Notes under the pieces: generated by a model
Databases searched by the model: none
Told to the model about the DNA's origin: nothing
The model's input: the letters and a program-made list of their open reading frames with translations, nothing else
Shown: in pieces, positions 44,201-52,966 of the stretch
How positions within the stretch are numbered: the stretch's first letter is position 1
Layout: every line of letters begins with the position of its first letter
Position numbers and translations under genes: made by a program
Source of the DNA: Paragorgia papillata
Lineage: Eukaryota > Cnidaria > Anthozoa > Scleralcyonacea > Coralliidae
Length of the DNA stretch: 64,000 nt
Reading direction: 5' to 3'
NCBI GenBank assembly: GCA_035771165.1
Contig: JAWNZC010000314.1
Coordinates: 5,961,001 to 6,025,000, forward strand

Positions 44201-47200
44201 ACTCGAAATAAATTTCATATTTCCGCACATCCATGTATTATTCTCTATTTATCAGACGATATTCTTTATTTAGGGGGAGCACGGGTGGCGTGTGCTGTTA
44301 GCGCGCTGCTTCTCACCAAAGACTTAAGCCTGGTTAGTACTTGGATGACTGACCGTCTGAGAATGACCCCGGCCGTTGTCGAGCTTGGAACTCATGTGAG
44401 TAGAGTTGTAGTTGATCTCTTCTGTACTTCGATGGTTTTTCACCGGGTTCTCCGGTTTTCCTCCCTCCAACACCTGTGTCGTATGGCGGCTGCCTGGAGC
44501 GCCTTTGATATGCCTCGATAGTCGACACGGCCACATTGGAGGGGCAAATCACTTCAAAAATCTCGTACACTTTGCCGAAAAATCCGCAAATCCAAAAACC
44601 CATGAGAATTCTTGAAAATCCACAAAATTCCTGGAAAATCCCCAAAATCCTTTAAAACGCCATAAATATTTTCACAAGAAATCTGGAAAAATCCGCAAAA
44701 AATCCCTAAAAATCCGAAAATCCAATGCGAAAATCCAAGGATTTTTGAAAGTTCAAAAATCTCGTACACTTTTCAGGGAGTGATTTGCCCCTTACCCAGG
44801 CTACTTTCTACGCAAGCTATATGCCCCTCGGTCACGTTGATCTGCGTCCTTCGCAATTCAGCCACTCCTTTATCCTTTATTCTTTTGTTTTTCAGTGGGT
44901 TATATATTATGTGGGGGTAAAGACCTTATTATTAAAATAGATACTTCGAATTGTTATTTTATATTTTGAGTTCAAAATACAACTTAAAAACCTTCTGGAA
45001 ACAAGAATATGATCTGATGGGTATTTATATTAGACCCCGTTTACACGGTAACCGGACGAATTCGGAACCGGTCTCGAATTCGCCCTATTTCGCCGTGTGA
45101 ACAGGCGGAACCGTACTAATTCGAGCACGGTTCCGAATTTGTCTTCCGTGTAAACAGGCGAAATAGGACCAATTCGAGACCGGTCAAGTTAAAACCCACG
45201 GATTCGGTTATTAGGGACTTTACGATCTACGACGTCAACCTCAACCTCAACGACGACGTCCTTAAACAAGAATTCAATTTGTTTTTGCAAAGCAAAGCAA
45301 AGCTTTCTTTATACAACGCCACTTAGATCATTTATACGTCTTCAGGATGACGTCAACGGCCAAAAGATGAGAACTGTTGCTTAAGATTGACTTCAATACG
45401 GACACTACAATCAAATGGTAAAACTTATCTTGCTTCGTGAATTTACAGTTGAATACTGTAATAAGCTCAGCTTTTAAGCTATATATATTGATAGTTTAAA
45501 AATAATGGTTGCTGTGGTTTTTAATTTGAAGAAATGTGTTGTATAAAGATTCTCTTTCTTCAGAAACAGTGACGCATTTCAAACGGAACTTCAACTGGAA
45601 CTTGTCTACCGTCCGGAAACACGGCATTGCATGTGACCACAGTGATGTGACCTTATTTACAAAGAAACGTGAACAATCACGAAAGACTTTAATTACCAGG
45701 AACTCTCAACATTCCTTTCAATTAACTTACCACCATCTTGGACCATGCTGTTATGATCCTCCGCAGCATGCAGACTAGACTTGCCACAAGTCGATCTCTA
45801 CGAGCGCCAAAGGCGCGAGCGCGAACGCCGAAGGCGTGAGGAAGGACTTTGGAAAAGTCTACATGCAGACGAGAAGTTAATAGAGTATATCTCTGATTAT
45901 ATCTTTTAATTACAAGAATAATACGGAATAACTCTCAGAATAACTCGGAATAATATCTTGCTAATGAGATTTTGTGTAGTTTGTCTGTACGTCCTGTATA
46001 TATTAATATGGCCAATTATTAACACTGATATTATGAGTCACCGAGTCAGATCAAAACCCTTAAGGCTTATAACAACTCATGACTTCCTAGTATTTTGAAG
46101 ATCATGAAAATTTAAATCATGTCAATAACAAAGTCAAAACGGGAAATAAAATAACCTTACTCAGAATATGATTGATAAAAAAAAGATTTGAGTTATTCTG
46201 TAAAAGGTTTGAGGCTAGTGCAATTGACAATTTCAGCAGCAAGAGAGTCGAAGAGCTTTGAACCTTGGTGCATAAAGGAATGGTAAATTGCCCGGCAGGG
46301 ATTAAACCTGCAAGCTTCTAATTATCAGTTAGACGCTCTAATCCAGATCAAATGAAATATTTTCTGAGAATTTGAGCAAAACGAACGTCTATATAACGAG
46401 TACTGCCATATACCGTGTTGCAAAAGAGTTAAAAAGAAAACAACAGTTTTAAACAATGTTGCGCAAATTTGAATCATACGTCAACGAAAGATGCAATCTG
46501 ATATCCAGTTTTCCAATTTGTTAGAGCTAAAACTTTAGCTCTAACAAATTGGAAAACTGGATCAAGTACAACAACTGTTTTCTGAAATAAAACGTCAGTA
46601 GACTCAGTAATTTCACTGTCTTGTGTTAATCAAATGCAATAAGGTTTGTCCTAGTTTGCGTGCGACTAAAGTAACATACAAATTAATATGAGCAATTAGC
46701 TAGTCCTTACTGCTGAGTGTGACATCCGATATGCAATAATAATATTTCTTCAAAACATCTGAAAGGTGAATATCAATTTATACTATCCTTCCACAGTGTA
46801 CAATAACTCGAGAACTTAAAAACAATGCCGGCGATTATATTGATTGTAATAAGAATATAGTTTAGTATATAGTGAAAAAATAGTTGTTACTAATTGTTTT
46901 GATAATAATATTGCACTGGCACCAAGCAGCCCAGGAGATCCTTTGTTAAACCTTTACGTTTAGTCTACGGTTTTAATCAACTGATTGTTGCCATAAATAT
47001 TCAGTTAAATATAACGATAATGAACGGGCGGCAACCTATAGAACTGGTGAAGCAAGTTGATGTTTTAGACTTCTGAATATATACATCAACTAAGCATTAG
47101 TGAATGAATTATTACTGCACGATAAGATATTATGCAGGTTAATATTGCGTTATTAGCCTTAGCATTAATACATATAAATCAAATCCAAAACTTGCTCATC

Positions 47201-47670
47201 CGGAGGGAAATGTACGCCTAGAATCAAGCCATTATAATCTTGATACATTCAATGGTTTCGTTTTTGAAGACTTTCATCTTGGAACTTTAAGTCCAATCTG
47301 GTTTTTAAAGTCAAAGTTGAGTGACCAATCTAGCAAGTCAATAGCCAATTAACTAATGATTTATTCGGGGCTTTGTACAACATTTAGAACATATTATAGC
47401 AATACGGCCAATACCTTCATTTTCTATATTTAAAACAACTTTGTGTTACACCTGTTGAAGATCAATAAGTCAAAACGTTTCTCCAGAACAGGGGCAGGAA
47501 ATCTTTATAAGTAAGCTGAGCCTATTCAAGGCTCACCCTAGAACGTCAGTCAACATTTATAGCAAGTATGTCCTTATACGTTGTATACCAAGCAATATAT
47601 GAATGAACGACTTACCAAATGAAACTTGAGCAAGTCCTCCTAGGAGAAAGCAAAATACGATCACTTTCAT
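32258..47670 (-). CDS. ROR/MuSK-like receptor tyrosine kinase B (trefoil-like - Frizzled CRD - TM - kinase)
   Basis: Exons on -: 47670-47616, 41706-41547, 40741-40272, 38878-38447, 37733-37446, 36594-36407, 35596-35417, 33490-33277, 32565-32258. All have GT/AG borders; the sum is 2295 bases, or 764 residues. Residues 1-19 are a signal peptide. Residues 20-72 are a trefoil-like module with Cys22, 34, 44, 49, 50 and 70 and the hallmark GCCW. A ten-Cys Frizzled-type CRD lies at about 80-222 (LCQYILTPC, HICRRDC), and the transmembrane helix at about 266-290. The kinase has GEGQFG (363-368), Lys392, HRDVATRN (Asp499), DFG (517-519), YxxxYY (Tyr525, 529, 530) and RWLSPEA. The tail has YQNV, which fits a Grb2-type SH2 site, and NPLY (699-702), which fits a PTB site. 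Those site roles are inferred from motif. It faces RTK-A tail to tail with identical intron phases. The trefoil assignment is mine: the last Cys spacing (19 residues between Cys50 and Cys70) is about twice the usual. Confidence 0.9.
32860..33040 (+). repeat. (AAAC)n microsatellite
   Basis: About 30 units of aaac flanked by caggcagg and cagacaga units, in the last intron of RTK-B. Poly-Lys-Gln-Thr and Val-Cys-Leu-Phe frames in it are artefacts. Confidence 0.97.
33593..33778. mobile_element. MITE with acaaatagattac ends, copy 1
   Basis: acaaatagattacatttttc and gaaaaatgtaatctatttgt are inverted, as are tgatctattacagtacacac and its complement, and tgacgtcatctgtgatc next to the loop. A diverged copy is at 54428-54614. 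Confidence 0.85.
34012..34262 (+). pseudogene. Transposon protein C-terminal remnant
   Basis: The frame ends in a stop at 34260-34262 and includes FLKALAEHLARKNGE, then AWLRTRISFEVLRSVHLCVR and GSR. This resembles the C-terminal part of proteins found in retro-elements of cnidarians, which I know only from pattern memory. No catalytic domain is visible and the upstream frame runs into tattgtcttcc repeats. It is in an RTK-B intron, on the opposite strand. Confidence 0.45.
34490..34751. mobile_element. MITE with catggatg ends, copy 1, interrupted by a hAT element
   Basis: aatacatggatgtgcggaaa with tatgaaatttatttcg at the left pairs with cgagaaataaatttcatatt and gcatccatgtatt. The tail (tattgccttgcaaaaatt, ggcggaaaaatcaataaaac, actctattttata) is the same as in the inverted copy at 43934-44245. 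The tail here is cut at 34751 by the hAT element that follows and resumes at 35399. Confidence 0.85.
34752..35390. mobile_element. hAT-type element with exact 8-bp target duplication
   Basis: Ends tagagctgcgccc and gggcgcagctcta are exact inverted repeats. The flanks 34744-34751 and 35391-35398 are both attttata. Subterminal regions hold clusters of attaatcgat (at least five near the left end, four near the right). No transposase frame survives in its 639 bases, so it was moved in trans. The related copy at 43934 shows the unbroken target sequence. Confidence 0.9.
35690..36000. mobile_element. Modular 'aattcatgag' repeat, 'gataaaaca' subtype
   Basis: tttaaaacacgagcgggagt, gttttatcagatttaaaacc, agatctgataaaacacg, tttgaatggcttcaaaaacg, then three tandem copies of gttcattagtattctttata and the end gtgttttcctcatgaattat. 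It is nearly the reverse complement of 58680-58985, including the triplicated unit. Confidence 0.75.
36055..36375. mobile_element. Modular 'aattcatgag' repeats, two further subtypes
   Basis: 36055-36130 has gtatgcgatttacagatatt then cttcatgaattattaatga. 36170-36210 has two complementary copies of aatacagaacgg. 36260-36375 has aaagctaaagtttatgtaaa, tcacatatagacc, and cctcatgaattattaatgag; the same subtype is at 48500-48615. The last module ends about 30 bases from RTK-B exon 6. Confidence 0.6.
36835..37362 (+). repeat. (GGTT)n, (GTTT)n and (GTTC)n microsatellite
   Basis: Degenerate ggtt units (36835-37250) followed by an exact gttc run (37270-37361), in RTK-B intron 5. Confidence 0.95.
37960..38400 (+). 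repeat. Degenerate (TATCC)/(CATCT)/(TACCC) repeat
   Basis: Ten-base units of the type tatcccatcttaccccatc, with variants, fill the intron between the glycine-loop exon and the lysine exon of RTK-B. Confidence 0.9.
39100..40054 (-). mobile_element. hAT-type element with CCGGAGC-rich ends
   Basis: Ends tagtgctgtgc and gcacagcacta are inverted. Flanks 39092-39099 (aagcatgc) and 40055-40062 (acgcatgc) differ at one of eight bases. Subterminal clusters of ctccgg/ccggag repeats lie at 39114-39197 and 39957-40046. It contains a transposase remnant on - and lies in RTK-B intron 3. Confidence 0.85.
39430..39678 (-). pseudogene. hAT transposase dimerisation-domain remnant
   Basis: The frame reads NEWPALTRLALSYLSCPPSS, then a short stretch to SERVFSLTGNIVSKKR and LAFIKF, then stop. 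This matches the order of the C-terminal hAT dimerisation domain (Trp-Pro-x-Leu, Leu-Ala, Ser-Glu-Arg-x-Phe-Ser-x-x-Gly, Lys-Arg). The zinc finger and RNase H-like catalytic core are missing. The stop lies about 330 bases inside the left end. Confidence 0.85.
40130..40225 (+). repeat. (GGAT)n microsatellite
   Basis: Degenerate gatg/gatggat units with gaat variants, next to the donor of RTK-B exon 3. Confidence 0.9.
40790..41513 (+). repeat. (GGAA)n microsatellite filling RTK-B intron 2
   Basis: About 720 bases of ggaa/gaag units with two exact-looking repeats of the stretch gaaagtgagggaggaag (40975-41010 and 41348-41385), so parts were duplicated as longer blocks. On the gene's sense strand it is a pyrimidine tract. 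It lies between the trefoil-like exon and the CRD exon. Confidence 0.97.
41765..41870. repeat. Short MITE, 'CCAGACAATTTTACT' family
   Basis: actctctcaaccctgaattc at the left, gtgttgaaagggttaa at the right, and tggctgacgccagacgattt inside. Confidence 0.65.
42004..42552. mobile_element. Large foldback element, 'gaacgaag' superfamily copy 3, with nested MITE
   Basis: The left arm (aagtttgtcttatttgaaag, cttgcttcgttcttgagata, aacattttgacgtcac) pairs with the right arm (gtgacgtcaaaatgtt-type, tatctcaagaacgaagcaag, ctttcaaataagacaaa). Inside the left half sits an element of about 130 bases (about 42138-42257) with gggcgctttccaattgac / ggaaagcccc ends. Confidence 0.85.
43165..43456. mobile_element. 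Foldback with cgagttatctcggg repeats
   Basis: caccccgagttatcccaa at the left; gagataactcgcctcatgtg then aacaggccct at the right. The motif cgagttatc(t)cggggg and its complement recur at least six times through it. Confidence 0.7.
43934..44245. mobile_element. MITE with catggatg ends, copy 2 (inverted, unbroken)
   Basis: This reads as the reverse complement of 34490-34751 with its tail: ttattatataaaatagagtg, gattttcgccac-like tail, gcaaggcaataggacaattt, then the paired arms around ttcgcttcgctcactcgtga. The point where the hAT element landed in copy 1 is intact here (tataaaatag at about 43937). Confidence 0.85.
44272..44535 (+). mobile_element. tRNA-headed SINE-like element
   Basis: It begins agcacgggtggcgtgtgctg with tagcgcgctgcttctcacc, which resembles a tRNA A-box region. 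It continues to a body with ggtttttcaccgggttctcc then ggttttcctccctccaac. A body of this type is common to SINEs in cnidarian genomes as far as I recall. No clear B box or tail. Confidence 0.6.
44538..44793. mobile_element. Foldback with AAATCC-repeat interior
   Basis: ggggcaaatcacttcaaaaa then tctcgtacactttgcc at the left; ctcgtacacttttcaggg then agtgatttgcccc at the right. Between them aaaatccncaaaa units repeat about 14 times (44570-44745). Confidence 0.8.
45030..45205. mobile_element. Truncated element with tagaccccgtttacac start
   Basis: tagaccccgtttacacgg resembles the end of the element at 21535-21935. Inside, gaattcggaaccggtctcga faces tcgagcacggttccgaattt and caattcgagaccggt. The right end was not found; the next element starts at 45209. 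Confidence 0.5.
45209..45440. mobile_element. MITE with ttagggactttacgat end, copy 2 (partial)
   Basis: ttagggactttacgatctac, caacgacgacgtcct, atacgtcttcaggatgacgt and gattgacttcaatacggaca match the reverse complement of the right half of 16594-16967. Confidence 0.65.
46503..46562. repeat. Almost perfect 60-base palindrome
   Basis: Arms of 29 bases (46503-46531 and 46534-46562) are exact reverse complements around a two-base centre. The left arm begins atccagttttccaatttg. It is in RTK-B intron 1 and does not belong to any other family seen here. Confidence 0.9.
46563..47615. other. RTK-B intron 1, 5' part without recognised repeats
   Basis: About 1 kb of AT-rich sequence with no inverted or tandem repeat I can see, next to exon 1. 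First-intron regulatory sites would be plausible but I see no specific motif. Confidence 0.4.
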
Positions 47671-48499
47671 CTCTGTAGCTTTCCACTGCCCCCCAAACGC
47701 GTCAAAGAATCTATTAATTTAAAGAAAATACCAGTCGAGAAGGAGTCTTTCAAAACTACGTTGGCACAAGCACGCGCACTGATAGATAATCTGCATACTA
47801 TTTTTCGCTCGATTGAACATGAATCTCATTCAATAAGTAAGTATATAAGCTCACCAATTCCCTTTCACGCGTATAAAGAGGCATACGATAATAATATCTA
47901 CGCACTTCCTCATCGGAGGAATGCAATATTTTGTGTGTTTTCTGACACGCGTTAACTAGATTAAACCCTTTAGGAAGTAAACTGGCAGATAATATGACAA
48001 GGTATCGAGTGATTCACATGGGGAAACTTGTGACGCAGCAGGAAAACATGACTCACCTTGCCAAGTAAGATCTTCGGGGTGGTATAGCTGGGTATATATG
48101 CCATAGTTTGATTCAATATTAAATTTTGAGGAGGAATAACCGTGTACATGCAGATGTTACAGCGCTTGGCAACGTAATCCCTGGATTATTTTTGTTTTGA
48201 TTGTTAAAGGTAATAATTAAGGCTTTTCTAATTTCTTTTTCTCTTGTTATTTTTTTATAGTTTAACTTTATATTAACCATTTAACCCATTTATTATTACT
48301 AATTTTAGTTTTTACACTTTTATCTTTTTACATTTTTACGGCGACACATTTTCAAGCGCAATCTTAGTCAATGGTTATAACATATATATGCATTCGATAT
48401 GATATATTGTTCCTTCATACCTTAATTTTGCGCATTTGTTGACAATTATTTTGTAATCTTTGATCTATGAATGCGCTATATTTTCTATTAATATATATA

Positions 48500-48620
48500 T
48501 ATGTTGTCAAAGCTAAAGTTTATGTAAATCAAGAGGAATCTAGATCACATATATAAACCCACATTAAACATGGTTTCTTTTGCGTTTTCCTCATGAATTA
48601 TTAATGAGTTTTAGAAATAT
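48500..48620. mobile_element. Modular 'aattcatgag' repeat, 'aaagctaaagttta' subtype
   Basis: aaagctaaagtttatgtaaa, tcaagaggaatctagatcac, then cctcatgaattattaatgag. Nearly identical to 36260-36375. Confidence 0.75.
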
Positions 48621-48965
48621 ATATATATAATTTCACTTTGATTTTACCTTACTTTTGACCTACTCTTGTGATAATTATAGCTAACGGTCCAATGACTCCA
48701 ATCTAGCCTTTTTGGTTATTACAGTATATATTGGTTATTATATTATATCCATATACGTACCAACACTGCCATCCTACTTAATTACTTAATTAAATTACTT
48801 GGTTCTCTTTTATTTTTAGTAATTCTCCAGTGTGAATGTCTGCTCAACTACTCCAATAGACTGGTTGCAATACCGTTCTCTCACGCGCACACAATATATC
48901 TAAGTAACACTAGTCATCATCCATCATCCATCTATCAATAAAACATGTACAGAGTAAATTACTGT

Positions 48966-49034
48966 TAGCCTGCGTGCAGACGTTACCCAGTTTTCCGGGT
49001 AATCGGGAAATGGGACGTCTGCACGCAGGCTAAG
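48966..49034. mobile_element. Mini-element with TAGCCTGC ends
   Basis: tagcctgcgtgcagacgtta and acgtctgcacgcaggcta are exact inverted ends around cccagttttccgggtaatcg. Member of the CCTGC-ended set. Confidence 0.8.
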
Positions 49035-49860
49035 TTTCGTTTTCTCAAATGCAACGAAAGTTAAACCAGGCTTTAGCCAGGTGTTAACTATGAGCCTGAC
49101 AAGGTGTTGGAAGACCGGAGGCTAGTCATTATAAGCTATGTTGTTATAACCCTTTCCTTCCTAAATGTTCTTGACCAGTAAAATGGTAACAAGGGAGGGG
49201 AGGGGGTAACTTTTGTAGACAGTCTGGTAGACAAAGAATTAGAATGCGTTTTGGGCAGCGAAAAGTAAAACCTCAATGGTAAAATTCTAATCTAGGCTAA
49301 TTCGTTGCTCATGTGATCATACTACATTGTTATAGATTAAATGACCTAGAAATAAGCAGATTACAAAACGCTATATAGGCTATGAGAGGTGCTTTTCCGC
49401 TTTTATAACTGAGAAACGTCCCTTTTTCGTTGGCCTACTGCAAGGCTGAACAAGGAACAGGAAAAAAACACATTGGTAGAACAATTAAGTTTACTAGAAT
49501 GACGACTGAATGCTGAAACAACATTGTTATTATTGCTAAACATCTTTATCGACGACATTGTTCATAGAGTGCAGCATATATTTTAAAACGGAAACGATGA
49601 TATAGTGAAAGTGAGATAAGTTTAGATAATTGAAAACATCAATATGAATTTTAAAAAGCTGATCAATGTTTACATTTGAAAGTACTTCAATTCATTAAAA
49701 CAGCAGATTAGAAAAAAGATTTTGGTAGAACATTGCTATTATTAATAATATCACAAATTTCTTAACAAGAGTTACCAAGGAAAACAGCATTTATAAACGC
49801 GTTCTTACTCGTACCCTATTTATACTCTATACGACATAATTTTAGGTATACTATTAAATG
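49035..49860. other. Unassigned intergenic sequence
   Basis: I find no exon, RNA or repeat of note apart from short AT runs. Confidence 0.4.
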
Positions 49861-49861
49861 A

Positions 49862-49888
<27 letters not shown>

Positions 49889-49892
<4 letters not shown>

Positions 49893-50076
49893 AAGTTCAA
49901 AGACTCAACAGGTTTGATTAGACATTTTATTACTATTTAGTTTCGTGCCACAAATATTGTGTGGTACTCTTCAGATAAAATGGTCTATCTGAAGAGTACC
50001 ACACAATATTTGTGGCACGAAACTAAATAGTAATAAAAGGTCTAATCAAACCTGTTGAGTCTTTGAACTTTAACTA
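49889..50076. mobile_element. Near-perfect foldback, 89-bp arms with 8-bp loop
   Basis: Left arm gttaaagttcaaagactcaa onward; right arm ends ttgagtctttgaactttaac. I count one mismatch over about 89 bases. It sits at the edge of a TA run (49860-49888). It is the cleanest palindrome in the window and likely the most recent insertion. Confidence 0.9.
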
Positions 50077-50128
50077 TAATATGCTCTGGATTCCCATCGA
50101 GCACTCTGCCAAAGGTTTTTACAACATC

Positions 50129-50217
50129 TTCTACAGTATATATATATATATATATAGTTGCCTGACGATCGCTTTACTGCGTGAAACTCCGAGTAGCACA
50201 GCAAGTCTACCGAATAA

Positions 50218-50275
<58 letters not shown>
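50129..50275. repeat. (TA)n microsatellites
   Basis: TA runs at about 50138-50156 and 50220-50272. Confidence 0.95.
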
Positions 50276-50470
50276 CTATAGTGTGACACAGAATTTTCGA
50301 CCACCACTGAGAAAAATCATATTTAAATAGATATAAATCGTGTGTAAAGACAAAATGAGAGGTCTCATTTATCTTGTTTTTAACTTGAATATCAAGTTTT
50401 TAACTTGAATATCAAGTTTTTAACTTGACTGATATCAAGTTTTTAACTTGAATATCAAGTCACACTATAG
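50276..50470. mobile_element. Element with ctatagtgtgac ends and 20-bp tandem units
   Basis: ctatagtgtgacac and gtcacactatag are inverted ends. Inside, tttttaacttgaatatcaag repeats four times (50388-50460), one with gactgatatcaag. Confidence 0.7.
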
Positions 50471-50934
50471 ATGACGATTTTTGGGTTATGCTTTATTCTT
50501 TATATACTGTAATATTCTCTATATACGTATCTATCAATGCAAAATATTACCTAGCTAATTATTTTTTATTTATGAGCCACGCATCGAAACTGCCTAATAA
50601 TATTCTTATGATAATCATGCTTTACGTGTTATTAAAGAACGAAGATTGTCACTCACTAATAAGTCTATAAGATGAATAAATCCACTTTAATCCGTATTTC
50701 CGAAAACAAGGATTTAGTCAAAAGTCTATCATCACGAGAGCTGCCCACGTACTTCATGGTTTTAGTTTAAGAAGAATTTCATATTGGCATCACAAAGACT
50801 AGTATTAGTAATTACACTACATATAAATTATTTCGCTAGTTGCGTTTGAATAATATGCGGCTGAAACCATAATATTAAAAGACCAATGCGATTAACTGAC
50901 GTTCGAACTATATACATACGAAAAATTTCAGTGT

Positions 50935-51150
50935 CACAGCTTGTCAACAACATGTAAAAAACAAGTTTTAACAATGCATGGTGTTACTAGTGATGAAACT
51001 GCTACAAGCTTGTTGTTGGTCAACCTTATAAATAATTTGTTACAAACAATGTTGCAGCAAATTGTTGGAATAACCTGCGACAGGCTTGTTGATCACAACA
51101 ACTTTTTGCAAACTTGCAACAACTTGTTGCAGGGTCGTCTCAAACCAGAA
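50935..51150. mobile_element. 'aacttgttg' repeat
   Basis: acagcttgtcaacaacatg, acaagcttgttgttggtcaa, acaatgttgcagcaa, gcaaacttgcaacaacttgt, and gttgcagggtcg. Same type as 28540-29130. Confidence 0.55.
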
Positions 51151-51183
51151 CAAGCAGTATGAAATATGAATGTATGCCAGAGC

Positions 51184-51385
51184 AAAGTGAAAAGGTGGAT
51201 GGTAAACTGCCGAGATTAGTTTTGATAACAAAATACTGACGTTTCGAGCGGAGCGCTTCGTCATGCATGCAGAGTAAAATGTGATGAATAAAAGAATAAA
51301 ATGTGATGAAGTGTTCGGCTTGAAATGTCAGTATTTCGTTATTAAAACTATTCTCGACAGTTTACCATCTTTTCACCTTGCTCTG
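51184..51385. mobile_element. MITE with gtgaaaaggtggtaaac ends, copy 3
   Basis: aagtgaaaaggtggatggta at the left and accatcttttcaccttg at the right; gataacaaaatactgacgtt and cagtatttcgttattaaaac pair. The centre gagcggagcgcttcgtca is as in the other copies, with an extra inserted stretch of gaataaaatgtgatgaa repeats. Confidence 0.8.
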
Positions 51386-51863
51386 ACTAAAACACTGCCT
51401 ACTCAGCACTCTAACTTTCTTGCATGTCATTCTTGCATGTATGCCAATTAGTTTACAAGTCGTATAATAAAGCTGTTAGCAGACTATACTCACAACTTTA
51501 AATGCATCTGCGGTGTGTACAACAGTACCAGCCCCTTCACCTTTCAGAAGAAACCATCCCCACACCCTTAAAAATCTTGTCATACATAAACAGTTTTATT
51601 AATGGTTCCACCAAGTCAGTGCCATAAGGGTTTCATCTGCTAAAATGTTTATTATTTTACAAAAACACGATTAAGCAGTATTTGTCATTTTAAATTAAAC
51701 CAAATAAATAAAACAAACAACTTGATCGTGTGTTTGGTTTCCATTTTCCTGCTGTCAACAGTCCAACAAGTTCTCTTAATTGTTCTGGAGAAACGAGGCC
51801 CCCAACGAAGAACCTTATGAAGTATACATGACAGTCACTAACGTGGTCTGGCGTATAAACCAA

Positions 51864-52391
51864 CTAGTGGACTATTACAAATGCTGTATTCTGATTGGCT
51901 GGGCTATACACTATCTATTGGTGCTAATAGGCCATTTGCACGATGACGTGAGATGGCGTCAGGATGACTATAACTACCAGAATGCTTTGCCAGTATTCTA
52001 TAGCGTTTCGACTAAAAGGGATGACTCAAAAGGACCCGTCCAATCCTTTCAGGCTTTTCCAAAATATGTTGTCAAATATGCTTTTCAAAAAAGTTAGGCG
52101 GTAAACAATATTTCTGATTAGTCTGTTAGGCTTTATGTTGTGCTTAGGGTATCGAAAAAATTGCTAAAATCTTGAGACTCACTGAAAGTTGACGACAAAT
52201 TTGGAAACAGCAAATTTGACAAGATATTTTGGAAAAGCTGTGAAAGGACTTGGACGGGTCCTTTTGAGCCATCCCTTTTAGGCAAAGCCCTAGAATATTG
52301 GCAAAGTATTCTCATTGTAGTCAACCCAACGCCATCTCACGTCATCGTGCAAATGCTCTATTATAGACAGGGCGTGATTATAGACCACTAG
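51864..52391. mobile_element. Foldback with ctagtgg ends
   Basis: ctagtggactattac and tatagaccactag are the ends. Inside, tgacgtgagatggcgtcagg pairs with acgccatctcacgtca, and gggatgactcaaaaggaccc pairs with gggtccttttgagccatccc. The loop is near 52100. A 105-codon frame on + crosses one arm and is not called. Confidence 0.85.
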
Positions 52392-52831
52392 TAGCGAAAG
52401 AATAAAGTTTTAAATGCGGAAATAATGGAAGAAAACGCGCATTTTGCTGAGGTTTGAGTTCACTTGTTTCTTCAAGATTAAATAATATGTTGCTTGAAGC
52501 TCAGTTTGCATGGCGAGAATATATCTTAGATAAAATTTGTTGGTTTACCCCAAGTTAAAAAAAAATAAAATTGAGAAGTTAAATATTTCAGTACAACATG
52601 GTGTAAACCTACGAATTTTATCTAAGATTCAAAATAATAGTTTGTCCGACTATGGTTTATACTAAAACAATTAAACAACTCGTCCTAGTTGTTCAACTCG
52701 GCTGTACGCCTCGTTGCCTTGCTATACCAGCCTGTGGCGAATACATGTACATCACTACATCTTGTTAACAAGCTGTGAAATTTTTACGTGTGTAGAGTAA
52801 TGCAATGCTTAAAATCTTCGCCACCTGTTTC

Positions 52832-52910
52832 TTAGCCTGCGTGCAGCCTCTACCCGATTTCGAAACCCGATAGTATATCGGGTAGCTGAGGCTGCACGCA
52901 TGCAGGCTAC
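52832..52910. mobile_element. Mini-element with TAGCCTGC ends
   Basis: tagcctgcgtgcagcctcta pairs with tgaggctgcacgcatgcagg then cta. The loop holds acccgatttcgaaacccga. Member of the CCTGC-ended set. Confidence 0.75.
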
Positions 52911-52926
52911 CAGTTTCTCAACCAAT

Positions 52927-52960
<34 letters not shown>

Positions 52961-52966
<6 letters not shown>

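Noticed and set aside
44272..44340. Possible tRNA gene
   Set aside because: Only the A-box-like head is present; no acceptor stem, anticodon arm or B box can be folded, so SINE head is the better reading.
45536..45778. 80-codon frame on + in RTK-B intron 1
   Set aside because: No domain or splice borders that fit; next to transposon sequence.
50388..50460. Regularly spaced 20-bp repeats considered as a CRISPR array
   Set aside because: Units are directly adjacent without unique spacers, and the sequence is plainly eukaryotic.
51780..52097. 105-codon frame on +
   Set aside because: Lies across one arm of a foldback; the matching part of the other arm has stops and frame changes.
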